64,000 nt of DNA from JAHEEL01 sp963715255 (lineage in GTDB: Bacteria; Actinomycetota; Acidimicrobiia; Spongiisociales; UBA5794): assembly GCA_963715255.1 (NCBI GenBank), contig CAVQRN010000005.1, forward strand, positions 164,972 through 228,971. The letters run 5' to 3'. Positions 41,055-51,355 of this stretch are shown here, in pieces (the stretch's first letter is position 1; each line of letters begins with the position of its first letter). A program made the position numbers and the translations under genes. The notes under the pieces were generated by a model. It saw only the letters and a program-made list of their open reading frames with translations. It was not told the origin of the DNA and searched no databases.

Positions 41055-42679
41055 GCGTCCGAGTCGCCTTCCACGGCGGCCTCGGAGAGATCGGGAGGAA
41101 CTGCGCGACGATCGAGATCGACGGACAGATCGCGATGGTCGATGCCGGCCTCATGTTCCCTGAAGAGGACATGCTCGGTGTCGATCTCGTCCTCCCCGAC
41201 TTTGCCTCCGTCGTCGAGCGCGGTGACGCGTTTTCGTTCGTCGCGTTGACCCACGGTCATGAAGATCACATTGGATCGCTCGGCTATCTGTTGCGAGAGC
41301 GAAACGTCCCGGTCTACGGCACGCCCCTGACGATTGCGCTCGCGAAGTCCCGCGTCTCGGAACTCGGTGTGGAGTCGGACATGAGGGTGGTCGAAACCGG
41401 CACGTGGATTGAGCACGGGAACTTTCGCTTCGCGTTCATCCCGGTGACCCACTCGGTGCCCGACGCCACCGGTATCGCGTTCGAGACTCCAGAGGGGATC
41501 GTCCTCCACACTGGTGACTTCAAACTCGATCCGACACCGATCGATGGTGTCACGACTGATCTCCAGAGCTTCGCCGGATTCGGTCGTCGCGGCGTGCGAC
41601 TCCTCCTCGCCGATTCGACGAACGCCGAACGGCCCGGTGTTGTGGTCTCGGAGAAGACGGTCGGTGTTCGGATCGCAGAACTTGTCCACGAAGCCGAGGG
41701 GCGAGTCCTCATTGCCTGCTTCGCGAGCCACCTCCATCGCGTCCAACAGTCGATCAATGCTGCGGTAGCCGACGAACGGAAGGTCGCGTTCATCGGCAGA
41801 TCGATGCTGCGCAACAGTGAGATCGCGACCGAGATCGGGAAGCTCGATATTCCCGACGGCAGCCTTGTCGAACTCAGAGAACTACTTACCCTCCCGCCGG
41901 AGCAGGCGGCGGTCATCTCGACCGGGAGCCAGGGGGAGCCGTTCGCCGCGTTGTCGCTCATGGCCGCGGGGGAACACCGATCGATCGCTCTCGACCCGAC
42001 CGATACGGTGATCATCTCGGCAACACCGATCCCCGGCAATGAGAAGCGGGTTTCGCGCGTGATCAACAACCTGTCCCGGATCGGGGTCACGGTCCATCAT
42101 GGTCTCAATACGAACGTTCACGTGTCGGGGCACGCGGCGGCAGAGGAGCTGAAGGTGCTCTACAACATCGTGAAGCCGCAGGCCATGGTGCCGGTGCACG
42201 GTGAGCATCGGCACATGCTTGCGAACTCTTTGCTCGCCCGATCCGTGGGGATTCCCGAGGTCGAGGTGTGCGAGGACGGAGATGTCGTCGTTCTCGAGAA
42301 TGGGGATCTGAGGGTCGAACGAGGCGCCGTGTCTTCGAGCTACATCTACGTGGATGGTCTCGAAGTCGGAGAGGACGAAGCCGTGCTTCGCGACCGTCGG
42401 CATCTCGCCGACGACGGTGTCATCCTCGTCACGGTTGGTCTCGACGCGAAGAAGGGTGACATCGTGTTCGGCCCCGACGTCGATAGCCATGGCGTCACCG
42501 GAGATTCAAAGGTGCTTCACGATGCCGTTCAGGCACGCGTCCTGCAAGGGATCGAGACGCTGGAACCTCCGATCGACCCCGATGCGCTCCGTAGCCGGAT
42601 CCGGAATGCGGCTCGCAAGGCGGTCCAGGCCCACATCAAGCGGCGCCCGGTCGTGTTCCCGGTGGTCATCAAGGTCTGA
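41051..42679 (+). CDS. rnj: ribonuclease J
   Basis: A 542-residue metallo-beta-lactamase/beta-CASP ribonuclease (5'-3' exo and endo activity in rRNA/mRNA maturation). The zinc motif THGHEDHIG (H68, H70, D72, H73), GDFKLDPTPIDG, and the CASP region (STNAERPGV, MLRNSEIATEIG) are visible. The conserved HVSGHAAAEELK and VPVHGEHRHM close the active site. The gene overlaps dapA by 4 bases, a linkage common in actinobacteria. RNase Y is also encoded in this window (55,646). Confidence 0.94.
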   Translation: MSVRVAFHGGLGEIGRNCATIEIDGQIAMVDAGLMFPEEDMLGVDLVLPDFASVVERGDAFSFVALTHGHEDHIGSLGYLLRERNVPVYGTPLTIALAKSRVSELGVESDMRVVETGTWIEHGNFRFAFIPVTHSVPDATGIAFETPEGIVLHTGDFKLDPTPIDGVTTDLQSFAGFGRRGVRLLLADSTNAERPGVVVSEKTVGVRIAELVHEAEGRVLIACFASHLHRVQQSINAAVADERKVAFIGRSMLRNSEIATEIGKLDIPDGSLVELRELLTLPPEQAAVISTGSQGEPFAALSLMAAGEHRSIALDPTDTVIISATPIPGNEKRVSRVINNLSRIGVTVHHGLNTNVHVSGHAAAEELKVLYNIVKPQAMVPVHGEHRHMLANSLLARSVGIPEVEVCEDGDVVVLENGDLRVERGAVSSSYIYVDGLEVGEDEAVLRDRRHLADDGVILVTVGLDAKKGDIVFGPDVDSHGVTGDSKVLHDAVQARVLQGIETLEPPIDPDALRSRIRNAARKAVQAHIKRRPVVFPVVIKV

Positions 42680-42772
42680 CACTGATTCGCCTGATCCCAG
42701 GCAACGGTCTCAGATGAATCACGAGATCACGCGGTAGGTAAGGATTGATGACCACGGTGGAGGAGTCACGGC

Positions 42773-43717
42773 ATGGGTTGGACTGCAGACGATATCCCCG
42801 ATCAGACGGGCCGCGTTGCCGTGGTGACGGGGGCGAACGGAGGCCTTGGACTCGAGACGACTCGTGAGCTTGCTCGAAAGGGAGCGCTCGTCGTAATGGG
42901 GGTGCGCAACCGGGAGAAGGCTGAGCGGGCGGTTGCCGAGGTGCGGGCGGAGATTCCCGACGCTCGCCTCGAGGTCCGGGCGCTTGATCTCGCCTCGCTC
43001 GCATCGGTGTCCGCGTTCGCCGAGCGGGTGATCGGAGAGCATGCAGCGGTCGATCTGCTGATCAACAATGCCGGAGTGATGGGGATACCTCGGGGCTCAA
43101 CCGCCGACGGATTCGAGATGCAGTTCGGGACGAACCATCTCGGCCACTTCGCCTTGACGGCGCAACTCATGCCTGCGCTCGTGCATACGGCCGGTGCCAG
43201 GATCGTGACCGTGACCAGCACCTCCCGTCACGCCGCGACGAAGCTGGATCCCGAGGATCTGAATCTGGAGAGGAAGTACTCGCCGTGGGGCGCGTACGGT
43301 CGATCCAAGATCGCGAACATGGACTTTGCACTCGAGCTGAATCATCGCCTCGAGCGCGCCGGGGCGGCGGCGGTGAGCCTCGCCGCTCATCCCGGGTACT
43401 CGAAGACCGACCTGCAGGCTCGCAGCGCACGTGCACATGGAGGAGCCAGCCAGCGATTCTTTGCGGCGACGGTGCAGTGGGTGGGGATGTCACCGTCGAA
43501 CGGCGCACTCCCGCAACTCCGTGCCGCCACCGATCCGGAGGCGCGCGGCGGTGACTTGTACACGCCGCGGTGGGTCAATTCGGGGTCTCCGGTGCGCCGC
43601 CCGATTACCGGACTGCGGAATCGACCCGACACCATGCAGACGCTGTGGAAGATATCCGAGTCCGCAACGGCAATCGAGTTCGATGTTGAGGCGCTCTCCT
43701 CCGGCGACGATTCGTAG
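42773..43717 (+). CDS. retinol-dehydrogenase-like short-chain dehydrogenase
   Basis: A 314-residue SDR with TGANGGLGLETTRELARKGA at the cofactor site and a following R/N (MGVRNREKAER), favouring NADP(H). NNAGVMGIP, the catalytic serine region VTSTSRHA and YGRSKIANM (YxxxK) complete the active site. It belongs to the retinol-dehydrogenase/protochlorophyllide-reductase-like branch, with an HPGYSKTDLQ region. The substrate is unknown. The gene follows rnj by about 90 bases and converges on the GUN4-type gene. Confidence 0.82.
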   Translation: MGWTADDIPDQTGRVAVVTGANGGLGLETTRELARKGALVVMGVRNREKAERAVAEVRAEIPDARLEVRALDLASLASVSAFAERVIGEHAAVDLLINNAGVMGIPRGSTADGFEMQFGTNHLGHFALTAQLMPALVHTAGARIVTVTSTSRHAATKLDPEDLNLERKYSPWGAYGRSKIANMDFALELNHRLERAGAAAVSLAAHPGYSKTDLQARSARAHGGASQRFFAATVQWVGMSPSNGALPQLRAATDPEARGGDLYTPRWVNSGSPVRRPITGLRNRPDTMQTLWKISESATAIEFDVEALSSGDDS

Positions 43718-43726
43718 GAGTCGTCG

Positions 43727-44191
43727 TCAGTCGGGGCAGTTGGCGAACCGGCGGTAGAAGAGGAAGTAGCCCTCGTAGATGCGGCCGGTATTCACGGCCG
43801 TGGTCGTTCCCGGGAGCCAGGGGAGGTGGCCGGCCGGTGCATCCGCTTCGTATCGGATGTTGTCTTCCTCGAGCCACTCTCTGCCATCGACCCATCCGAC
43901 CGACCGCCCGAACGCTCGCCACGTGTCGGCTCGCGGCAGGCCGCTGTCACGAGCGACCTTCAAGGCGTTGGCCTGTGCGGTGAAGCCGAAGTGACCATCG
44001 GACGCATCTCTCCAAGCGACGTCGATTGACCGGAGGAGGTCGCAGTCCACGGTGGCTGCCTCGTCGGGATCGAGGCCGACGTACCCACCGACGTCGGCCT
44101 CGCTGATCAGGAGACGCCGCGTCTCGCGATCAGCCGCCTCCCATTCGCCGGCAGCGAGCAGAGCACGAAGCGGTGAGGTGGAATCGCTCAT
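43727..44191 (-). CDS. GUN4-domain protein
   Basis: A 154-residue protein matching the GUN4 fold: LLAAGEWEAADRETRRLLI at the start, a P/VDCDLLRSIDVAWRDASDGHFGFTAQ core (here VDCDLLRSID), FGRSVGWVDGREWLEE, and DAPAGHLPWL near the end. GUN4 in phototrophs binds porphyrins and stimulates Mg-chelatase. In non-phototrophs similar domains occur as stand-alone tetrapyrrole- or ligand-binding modules. No chelatase is adjacent (the SLC12 and VWA genes are over 7 kb away). It starts at ATG 44,191, divergent from ftsK. Confidence 0.78.
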   Translation of the reverse strand: MSDSTSPLRALLAAGEWEAADRETRRLLISEADVGGYVGLDPDEAATVDCDLLRSIDVAWRDASDGHFGFTAQANALKVARDSGLPRADTWRAFGRSVGWVDGREWLEEDNIRYEADAPAGHLPWLPGTTTAVNTGRIYEGYFLFYRRFANCPD

Positions 44192-44374
44192 GGGGAGAGG
44201 ATACCGTTGTTCGCGGCTCGTTTCCGCTCCTCCAACTTCAGTGAAGAGCGTTGGGATCGGTTTCTCTTTGCCATGGAGATACGAGCGCGAATTACACTCC
44301 TGTAACTCTTTGCGTGACCGTTCGCGTGGTGGGTTGTTCACCTCTGGGACTTTCTCGGGTATCGTTACGGGCAG

Positions 44375-46624
44375 ATGGCAACGCGGACGAAGAGCCGCGG
44401 GGCAACGGGGCGGAGCAAAGCGGCCCCCAAGACAACCAAACGGATCTCCCTTCGGGCCAGAACCGTCCAAGCGCTACGGACGGGTCGGGACCGCATCAGG
44501 GAACGGTTCGCACGTCAGAGTGATGACGTGTGGGGCGTTGTGCTCATTGTGCTGGCCGCTCTTGTCAGCCTGTCGTTCTTCGGCCTCTCCGGACCGATCG
44601 GCGCCGGTCTCTCCGGCTCACTGCGATTCCTTTTCGGCATGTGGGCGTTTGGTGTGCCGGCGGTGCTCGCCGTCGTTGGACTCTCTCTTGTCGGTGTTTG
44701 CTGCAGCGAGGATCGCGCTCGACTGGTGGCCGGTCTTGCTGCAGTCTTCGTGGCTTCGCTCGCGATGTTCCACCTGTTGACCGGATCGGTTGCGCTGGCC
44801 GGCAACGTGGATCGGGTCAAGGAGAGTGGCGGGGCCATCGGAGCCCTCGTCGCGTTCCCGCTTCGTCGCACGATCGGATTCTGGGGTGCGTTCCTCGTTC
44901 TGTTCGCGGCACTCGGACTGGGCACCCTCATCATCACCAGGGCTTCGATCAAGGATGTCGCAGGAACGATCGGCTCGTTTACGCGAAGTCTCCGTTCGTG
45001 GGCCGGGTTCGGATTTGACGACGGACCGTCGACGTCGTCGGTGCGGACCGATGGGCCGTTCGAAATCCACGAGTCGACTCCGGATCTGTCGACGACCCGG
45101 CCCGAGAACGGACCCAAGAATTCTGCCAATGCCCCGAAGCAGGCGAAGCCGAAGCGCATCCCCGCTCCGCAAGGAGTCTCGGTCGACGGGTACCAACTGC
45201 CGCCTCTCGCCCTTCTCGAGGCGTCGGCGTCCGAGGGACCGAACCGCGGCGGCCTCGAACAGACCGCTGCCGAGCTCCAGGACGCGCTGAGCCAGCACGG
45301 GGTCGATGCCCGGCTCACACGAATCGTCCCCGGCCCAACCGTGACTCGATACGAGATCGAACTCGCACCTGGGGTGAAGGTGTCTCGGGTCACGACGCTG
45401 TCTCACGATATCGCCTACGCCCTCGCTTCGGCGGACGTTCGGATCCTCGCTCCCATCCCCGGCAAGAGCGCCATCGGCATCGAAGTCCCGAACCGGAATC
45501 GGCAGATAGTGACACTCGGCGACATCCTTGCCAGCAACACGGCTGCACATGACACCGATCCGATGCTCGTCGCACTCGGCAAGGACGTCAGCGGCAGTGC
45601 CCGCATGCTCCGTCTCACCGAACTCCCACACCTGCTCATCGCGGGCGCCACCGGAGCAGGGAAGTCATCGTGCATCAATGCTTTGCTCACATCGATTCTC
45701 ATGCGCGCACGGCCGGACCAGGTGCGGCTGATCCTCGTCGATCCGAAGCGGGTCGAACTCGGCCAGTACAACAACGTTCCCCACCTTCTCACCCGGGTCA
45801 TTGCCAGTCCGAAGAAGGCCGCCGATGCCCTTCAATGGGCCGTCGCCGAGATGGATCGTCGATACGACCTCCTGGCCGATTCGGGCGTTCGCGACGTTGA
45901 GTCGTACTACGAGAAGTACGACGCGGGCGGAGTCGACGAGGAGCTATTCGACCGATTTCCCTACATCGTGCTCGTCGTCGATGAGCTGAACGACTTGATG
46001 ATGGTCGCAGGGCGAACGGTTGAGGATTCGATCGTGCGCATCGCCCAGATGGCACGAGCCGTTGGGATCCACCTGGTGCTGGCCACGCAGCGGCCATCGG
46101 TGAATGTCATCACCGGTGTCATCAAGGCGAACGTTCCATCCCGCTTGGCGTTCTCGGTTGCCTCTCAGACGGACTCCCGCGTCATCATCGACCAGGTTGG
46201 CGCCGAGAAGCTTGTCGGTCTTGGCGACATGCTGGTCGTCACGGCGAGGGAGCCGAAACCGGAGCGGATCCAAGGGGCATGGGTCTCCGAAGCCGAAGTC
46301 AATCGCGTCGTCGAGTTCGTGCGGGGACAACAGAACGCCAAGTACCAAGATGCCGAGGTGTTCGAGGCTGCCGACAATGCAACAAAGGTGGACGAAGAGT
46401 TCGAAGGTGAGGATCCGGAGATCATGCGACAGGCCATTGAGCTTGTCGTCAGGAGCCAGCTCGGCTCCACTTCGATGCTGCAACGCAAGCTCAGGATCGG
46501 ATTCGCGAGGGCCGGGCGAGTGATGGACATCTTGGAGAACAAGGGCATCGTTGGGCCCTCCGAGGGATCGAAGGCCCGGTCCGTCCTCGTTACCGAAGAG
46601 GAACTCGGGTCTCTGATCGTCTAG
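44375..46624 (+). CDS. ftsK: DNA translocase FtsK/SpoIIIE
   Basis: A 749-residue cell-division DNA motor that pumps chromosomes into daughter cells. The N-terminus is basic, then has about four membrane helices (residues 50-195). A linker leads to the alpha/beta motor domain with the Walker A GATGAGKSSC near residue 425, Walker B IVLVVDELNDLMM, and the ATP-sensing stretch RPSVNVITGVIKANVPSRLA. The gamma winged-helix (LGSTSMLQRKLRIGFARAGR) reads KOPS sites. ATG 44,375 follows a long upstream region; a TTGTTC...TATCGT-like sequence (about 44,335-44,362) may be its promoter. Confidence 0.93.
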   Translation: MATRTKSRGATGRSKAAPKTTKRISLRARTVQALRTGRDRIRERFARQSDDVWGVVLIVLAALVSLSFFGLSGPIGAGLSGSLRFLFGMWAFGVPAVLAVVGLSLVGVCCSEDRARLVAGLAAVFVASLAMFHLLTGSVALAGNVDRVKESGGAIGALVAFPLRRTIGFWGAFLVLFAALGLGTLIITRASIKDVAGTIGSFTRSLRSWAGFGFDDGPSTSSVRTDGPFEIHESTPDLSTTRPENGPKNSANAPKQAKPKRIPAPQGVSVDGYQLPPLALLEASASEGPNRGGLEQTAAELQDALSQHGVDARLTRIVPGPTVTRYEIELAPGVKVSRVTTLSHDIAYALASADVRILAPIPGKSAIGIEVPNRNRQIVTLGDILASNTAAHDTDPMLVALGKDVSGSARMLRLTELPHLLIAGATGAGKSSCINALLTSILMRARPDQVRLILVDPKRVELGQYNNVPHLLTRVIASPKKAADALQWAVAEMDRRYDLLADSGVRDVESYYEKYDAGGVDEELFDRFPYIVLVVDELNDLMMVAGRTVEDSIVRIAQMARAVGIHLVLATQRPSVNVITGVIKANVPSRLAFSVASQTDSRVIIDQVGAEKLVGLGDMLVVTAREPKPERIQGAWVSEAEVNRVVEFVRGQQNAKYQDAEVFEAADNATKVDEEFEGEDPEIMRQAIELVVRSQLGSTSMLQRKLRIGFARAGRVMDILENKGIVGPSEGSKARSVLVTEEELGSLIV

Positions 46625-46667
46625 CGAGTCCCGTCACGGGTCCATTTCGTCGCGTAGCCTGAGATCG

Positions 46668-48471
46668 ATGATCAACGCACGCCTCGATCAGTTCACTCCG
46701 ACCGGCGGGCGCTCCATGGAATTCTCCAATCCGGAACGCGTCGTGGAGGCCTACCGCATCGATGACGTCCTCGATGTCGTCGGGCAGGCCGAAGCTGCCG
46801 CCCGGGATGGACTCTGGTCGGTCGGTTTCGTCGCGTACGAGGCGGCCCCCGCGTTCGACTCGGCACTTCCGGTACGGACCCGCGAGCAGGGAGAGTTGCT
46901 CGCCGACCTGCCGCTCGCATGGTTCGGCCTCTTTCGCGATCGGGCTGATGTTGACCCGTTCATCGGTGCGACCCGCGTTGACACATCCCCGTACACCGTG
47001 TCGCCCTGGATCCCGACCATGGACGAGGGCCAATACGAGGAGAACGTGCAGCGTGTTCGTCGTCTCATCACCTCCGGAGACCTCGCCCAGATCAACTACG
47101 CCCTCCGTCTTGACGCTGCCATCAGCGGAGACCTGAGAGAGCTCTACCGTGACCTCGTGCTCTCCCAACGCGGCGGCAACGGCGCCTTCATCGACCTGGG
47201 GCGATACCGGATTCTGAGCGCTTCACCGGAGCGGTTCTTCGCCATCCAGGGGTCGAAGATCGATGTTCGGCCGACGAAGGGCACCGCCCCGCGGGCGGTG
47301 GTCGGCGGAGGACGAGGACAACGCCGCCAAGCTCTCAGCGTCGGAAAAGGACCGCGATGAGCACCAGCGGATCGTCGATCAGGTGAAGAAGGAGCTGGTC
47401 GGCATCACCGTCCCCGACACCATTCAGATCTATGAGCTGATGGGGCTCGAACGACTCGAGACGGTGTGGCAACTCGCGTCGGCCATGGCGGCGGAACTCA
47501 AGCCGACGGTCGGGATCGTTGACGTCTTCCGTTCGCTGTTCCCTTCAGCGGCCGTCACCGGCGAACCGAAGGCTCGTGCCATGGAAGCCATCGCGACGCT
47601 CGAGTGTCGGGCTCGCGGCGTCTACGCGGGTGCGGTCGGGTTCATGACGCCGACCGACGGGGGACGGCCGGACGCCAGCTTCAGTGTCGCCATTCGAACG
47701 GTCACCGTCGATGCTGATGAAGGTGTCGGAGAGTACGGTGTCGGAGCCGGGATCACGGAGACATCCGTGCCGATGGGTGAGTATGAAGAAGCGCAGGCGA
47801 AGACGCGGGTCCTGGTTCAGCGGCGACCGGAGATTTCGCTCTTTGAGACTATCCGGTGGGAAGAGGAACACGGCTATTGGTGGCTCGACCGGCACCTTCA
47901 ACGCATCGGCGACTCCTCTGCGTACTTCGGGTTCCGGTTCGACGAGGCATCCGCGCATGACATCCTGGAAGAGAGGGTGGCCGGGATGAGCGGTGCACAC
48001 GCCGTCCGACTCGAGGTCGACCGGATCGGCCAGACCGTCGTTGTGGTTGACCCCGACGAGCTGCCACCGGCACGATGGTGGCCGACTCCCGAACACGACC
48101 CGGTGGCGTGTGCGCTTGATACGACGGCCATCTCGTCCGGGAGCATCTACCGATTCCACAAGACGACCGCGAGGCGCGCGTACACGGATCGCAGCGAGCC
48201 CCACGCCGATGTCGAGGATGTGCTGATGGTGAACGAGCGGGGCGAATTGACCGAGGCGACGATGCACAATGTCGCGGTGCAGTGCGCCGGCACCTGGATC
48301 ACTCCTCCGCTCGCTTCGGGGTGTCTCCCCGGGATCCTCCGACAGGTACTGATCGACGAGGGTGCGCTGCTCGAAGAGGTCATCATGGTCGATGATCTCG
48401 ACGGCGCAGATGGACTTGGCCTGCTGAGTTCCGTACGCGGCTGGAAATCCGCTCGGCTCGTCCGGCAGTAG
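46668..48471 (+). CDS. pabBC: aminodeoxychorismate synthase/lyase fusion (PabB-PabC), one frameshift
   Basis: This gene makes p-aminobenzoate for folate. The first part (about residues 1-370) is chorismate-binding component I: GFVAYEAAPAFD, GDLAQINYAL, LSASPERFFAI, KGTA then SASEKDRDEHQRIVDQVKKE, SPF-like VTGEPKARAMEAIATLE, and GVGAGITETSVPMGEYEEA. The second part is a class IV PLP aminotransferase-lyase (RLEVDRIGQTV, YTDRSEPHADVEDVLMVNERGELTEAT). The frame changes at the CCCC run 47,287-47,290; dropping one C restores it. No pabA is adjacent. An indel error is the likely cause. Confidence 0.83.
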
Positions 48472-48484
48472 CCTCCGGTCGAAT

Positions 48485-49240
48485 GTGGATCTCGTCTACT
48501 CCGTGACTCTCCTTGAGGCTCTGGTTCTCGTCGCCGCAGGCGCCGCTGCCGGCTTCATCAACGCGCTTGCCGGCGGCGGATCCGCCATCACGATTCCCAT
48601 CCTCACCGAGATGGTCGGCATCAATACGGCGAATGGGACGAACCGCATCGCCATCTTCCTCGCCAACCTGACCGCGATCGCCGGCTACCAGAAGGGCGAG
48701 GCGGTTCCCTGGCGCCGCCTCAGCGTTCTTCTGATCCCGACGGTGATCGGGGCCGCAGCCGGGGCATGGCTCTCGACCGTGACACCACCCGATGTTCTTC
48801 GGATGGTCTTCGCCGGTGTTCTGCTCCTTGTGGCCGCCTCCGTGGTGTTGCGCCCATCGCGCTGGCTCGAGGAGCGCGAAGTAGCGCTCCATGAACCTTG
48901 GCGTTCGCTCGTATTCCTGGGCATCGGGTTCTACGGCGGCTTCGTTCAGGCAGGGGTTGGATTCTTGCTCCTCGCCGGTCTTGTCCTAGGCGCAGGAATG
49001 AATCTCGTCAACGGCAACGCAGCGAAGGTCGTGCTGATCGCCGCCTACTCGCCGATAGCGATCCTGCTCTTCGCCCATGCCTCGCAGGTCGACATCGCGG
49101 TTGGTGTGGTCCTCGCCGGGGGCCAGATGTCGGGAGCATGGGTGGGATCACGTCTTGCCGTTCTGAGGGGTGCCGCATGGATCCGGTGGGTTCTTGTCGC
49201 CGCAGCCGTGGTTGCGGCTGCGCGGCTTGCTTTCGGATAG
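48485..49240 (+). CDS. TauE/SafE family membrane transporter
   Basis: A 251-residue membrane protein of the TSUP family, with about eight helices in two repeats. The first repeat opens AAAGFINALAGGGSAITIPI and the second has GIGFYGGFVQAGVGFLLLAG, the duplicated G-rich signature. The family exports or imports sulfite, sulfoacetate and related organosulfur anions. GTG 48,485 starts the frame. It follows pabBC by 13 bases and is likely in its transcript. Confidence 0.86.
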   Translation: MDLVYSVTLLEALVLVAAGAAAGFINALAGGGSAITIPILTEMVGINTANGTNRIAIFLANLTAIAGYQKGEAVPWRRLSVLLIPTVIGAAAGAWLSTVTPPDVLRMVFAGVLLLVAASVVLRPSRWLEEREVALHEPWRSLVFLGIGFYGGFVQAGVGFLLLAGLVLGAGMNLVNGNAAKVVLIAAYSPIAILLFAHASQVDIAVGVVLAGGQMSGAWVGSRLAVLRGAAWIRWVLVAAAVVAAARLAFG

Positions 49241-49416
49241 GGTGAGAGCATGGCCGTGACAGATCTCGAGCAGACGCTTCGAGGACTGTCCGAGCCGGCG
49301 GGGCTTCGGTCGCGTCAAAGGAATGTTGACGGATCGAGGCGTTGAGATTTCCGGATCGTCGTCGTTCCGCTTGAACACGACGGTGGGTCGGGTCAGGACG
49401 AAACCGAGGAGGAACC
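49241..49416. other. 176-bp gap with possible micro-ORF
   Basis: ATG 49,251 opens 31 codons (MAVTDLEQTLRGLSEPAG at the start). The beginning resembles ACT-like small regulatory proteins, but the frame stops at about 49,344, and no frame gives an intact domain. It may be a decayed gene or simply non-coding. No clear terminator seen. Confidence 0.35.
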
Positions 49417-49938
49417 ATGTCCGGAGAGATTCACGAGGGCGAGGACCCGTTCGCCGCGCCGGAGTCTGAACGCGACCCGATCCGGCGATTCCGCGGGCGG
49501 CTCGCAGCACCGGTGACCATCGTCACCGCGGGAGACGACACCGGGAGGTCTGGGTTGACGGTCTCCTCGATCATGCTCGCCGAGGGCGAACCGGGGAGTG
49601 TGCACTTCCTCCTCGGCCCAACGGCCGACGTCTACGAGATCATCGAGCGAACCGACCGGTTCGTCGTGCACGTGCTCGCGCAATCCGATCGCGGCCTCTC
49701 CGACGTGTTCGCGGGACGACGGCCGAGTCCCGGTGGCCTGTTCTCCGGACTTGCCGTGAGCTCGAGCGATTGGGGTCCGACCCTCGACGACGTCGCGGAC
49801 CGTGCCTACTGCAGCGGCCTCTCGGTGATCGAGCAGGGATACTCGCTTCTGGTTTCGGCCGGCATCGACCGGGTCGAGATCACGGATCTCTTGGACCCGC
49901 TCGTCTACCACCGCGGCAGCTATCGAGGATTGGCGTAG
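49417..49938 (+). CDS. flavin reductase-like FMN-binding protein
   Basis: A 173-residue split-barrel flavoprotein of the flavin reductase family: RFRGRLAAPVTIVTAGDDTG, the FMN-phosphate loop SGLTVSSIMLAEGEPGSVHF, RFVVHVLAQ, and the central SGLAVSSSDWGPTLDD. The C-terminal HRGSYRGL is typical. GGAGGA precedes ATG 49,417. It is distinct from the paralogue at 15,957-16,460. Partner oxygenase unknown. Confidence 0.8.
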   Translation: MSGEIHEGEDPFAAPESERDPIRRFRGRLAAPVTIVTAGDDTGRSGLTVSSIMLAEGEPGSVHFLLGPTADVYEIIERTDRFVVHVLAQSDRGLSDVFAGRRPSPGGLFSGLAVSSSDWGPTLDDVADRAYCSGLSVIEQGYSLLVSAGIDRVEITDLLDPLVYHRGSYRGLA

Positions 49939-50031
49939 GAGTGAGTTGAGCGGCGCATGTCGCCCATTTCGAGGACCGAGCATCACCGCGCGCTGCAGCC
50001 TCGGCTCGCCTCCACGGTACGCTTGCCGTCG

Positions 50032-51355
50032 ATGACCCCTACCGCCCCCACGATCTGGCTGACGACGCTCGGATGCGCCAAGAACCAGGTCGACTCGGAC
50101 AAGATCACCGGAATGCTGACGGCCGCCGGATACGCAGAGGCTTCGTCCCCCGAATCCGCCGACGTCGTGATGGTGAACACCTGCGGCTTCATCGAACCCG
50201 CGCGCCGGGAGTCGGTTGACACGATTCTCGACCTTGCCGGGGCGAAGCGGGGGGACGCAAGCCTCGTCGTGGTCGGTTGCATGGCTCAGCGATACGAGGC
50301 CGAACTCACCGAGGCGCTCCCCGAGGCAGACGCCGTATTGGGGCTCGATCGTTACTCCGAACTCGTCGATCGTCTGGACGCACTGCGACGATGGACACCT
50401 CTCACCATCGGTTCTGCCCGTCGGTCTCACATGGACATCCTGTACGAGACCCGGCGCCCCACGCCGACGACGCCATACGCGTATGTGAAGGTGGCGGAAG
50501 GATGCGACAAGCTCTGCACGTTCTGTGCGATCCCGCAGTTCCGGGGCAAGCAACGGTCACGGAGTCCCGAAAACATCCGGGACGAGATCGCCGAACTCGC
50601 CGCGGCGGGGGTCGCGGAGATCGGCCTGGTTGCTCAGGACCTCGCCGCCTACGGTCGGGACACCGACGCCCCCGACATCGTTGAGTTGATCCGGCACGTC
50701 TCCGACGTCGACGGACTCCGTCGTCTGCGGCTCTACTACTTGTACCCGCGAGATCCGACCGACGCTGATCGAGGAGATGACTGGCAATCCGATCATCGCG
50801 GACTACTTCGACCTCTCGCTCCAGCACGCCTCCAGTCGCCTGCTCCGGGCGATGAAGCGCCCTGGATCGGGGGACCAGCATCGGGATCTCATCGATCGCA
50901 TTCGGTCTCTGGCTCCGGACGCGGCGATGAGATCGTCGTTCATCGTCGGTTTTCCAGGAGAGACCGACGACGATGTCGATGACCTTGCCGCCTTCCTTGA
51001 CGACGTCCGGCTCGACTGGGCCGGCTTCTTCCCCTACTCGCCGGAGGAGGGAACCGAGGCTGCCGTCATGGACCATCAGATCTCGGATTCGGAGAAACAC
51101 ACTCGATTGCGCCATCTCCAGGGCGTTCAGGATGACATCACGACGGCCCGCTCCATCGATCAGATCGGTCGAACACTCACAGTCGTGGTGGACCAGGTCG
51201 AGGATGACCGACCCGTGGCACGCTCGTACCGGGAGGCGCCGGAGATCGACGGCGTGATCCTCCTCGACGAAGGAGAGCCGGGGGAATGGCTCACCGTCGA
51301 GATCACCGGGGGCTACGGGACGGACCTCGACGCGATCGTGAGAGGTCCTGCATGA
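50032..51355 (+). CDS. rimO: ribosomal protein S12 methylthiotransferase RimO, one frameshift
   Basis: A radical-SAM enzyme that adds a methylthio group to Asp of ribosomal protein S12. The MTTase domain has LTTLGCAKNQVDSDKITGML, NTCGFIEPARRES and GCMAQRY. The radical SAM cluster is in CDKLCTFCAIP (CxxxCxxC). After LRLYYLYPR the frame shifts +1 near 50,747-50,756. The rest (IRPTLIEEMTGNPIIADYF, FIVGFPGETDDDVDD, then the TRAM domain) follows. An indel (for example lost GA in GAGA) is likely. ATG 50,032 was chosen because the MTTase fold begins there. Its end overlaps cinA as ATGA. Confidence 0.87.
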
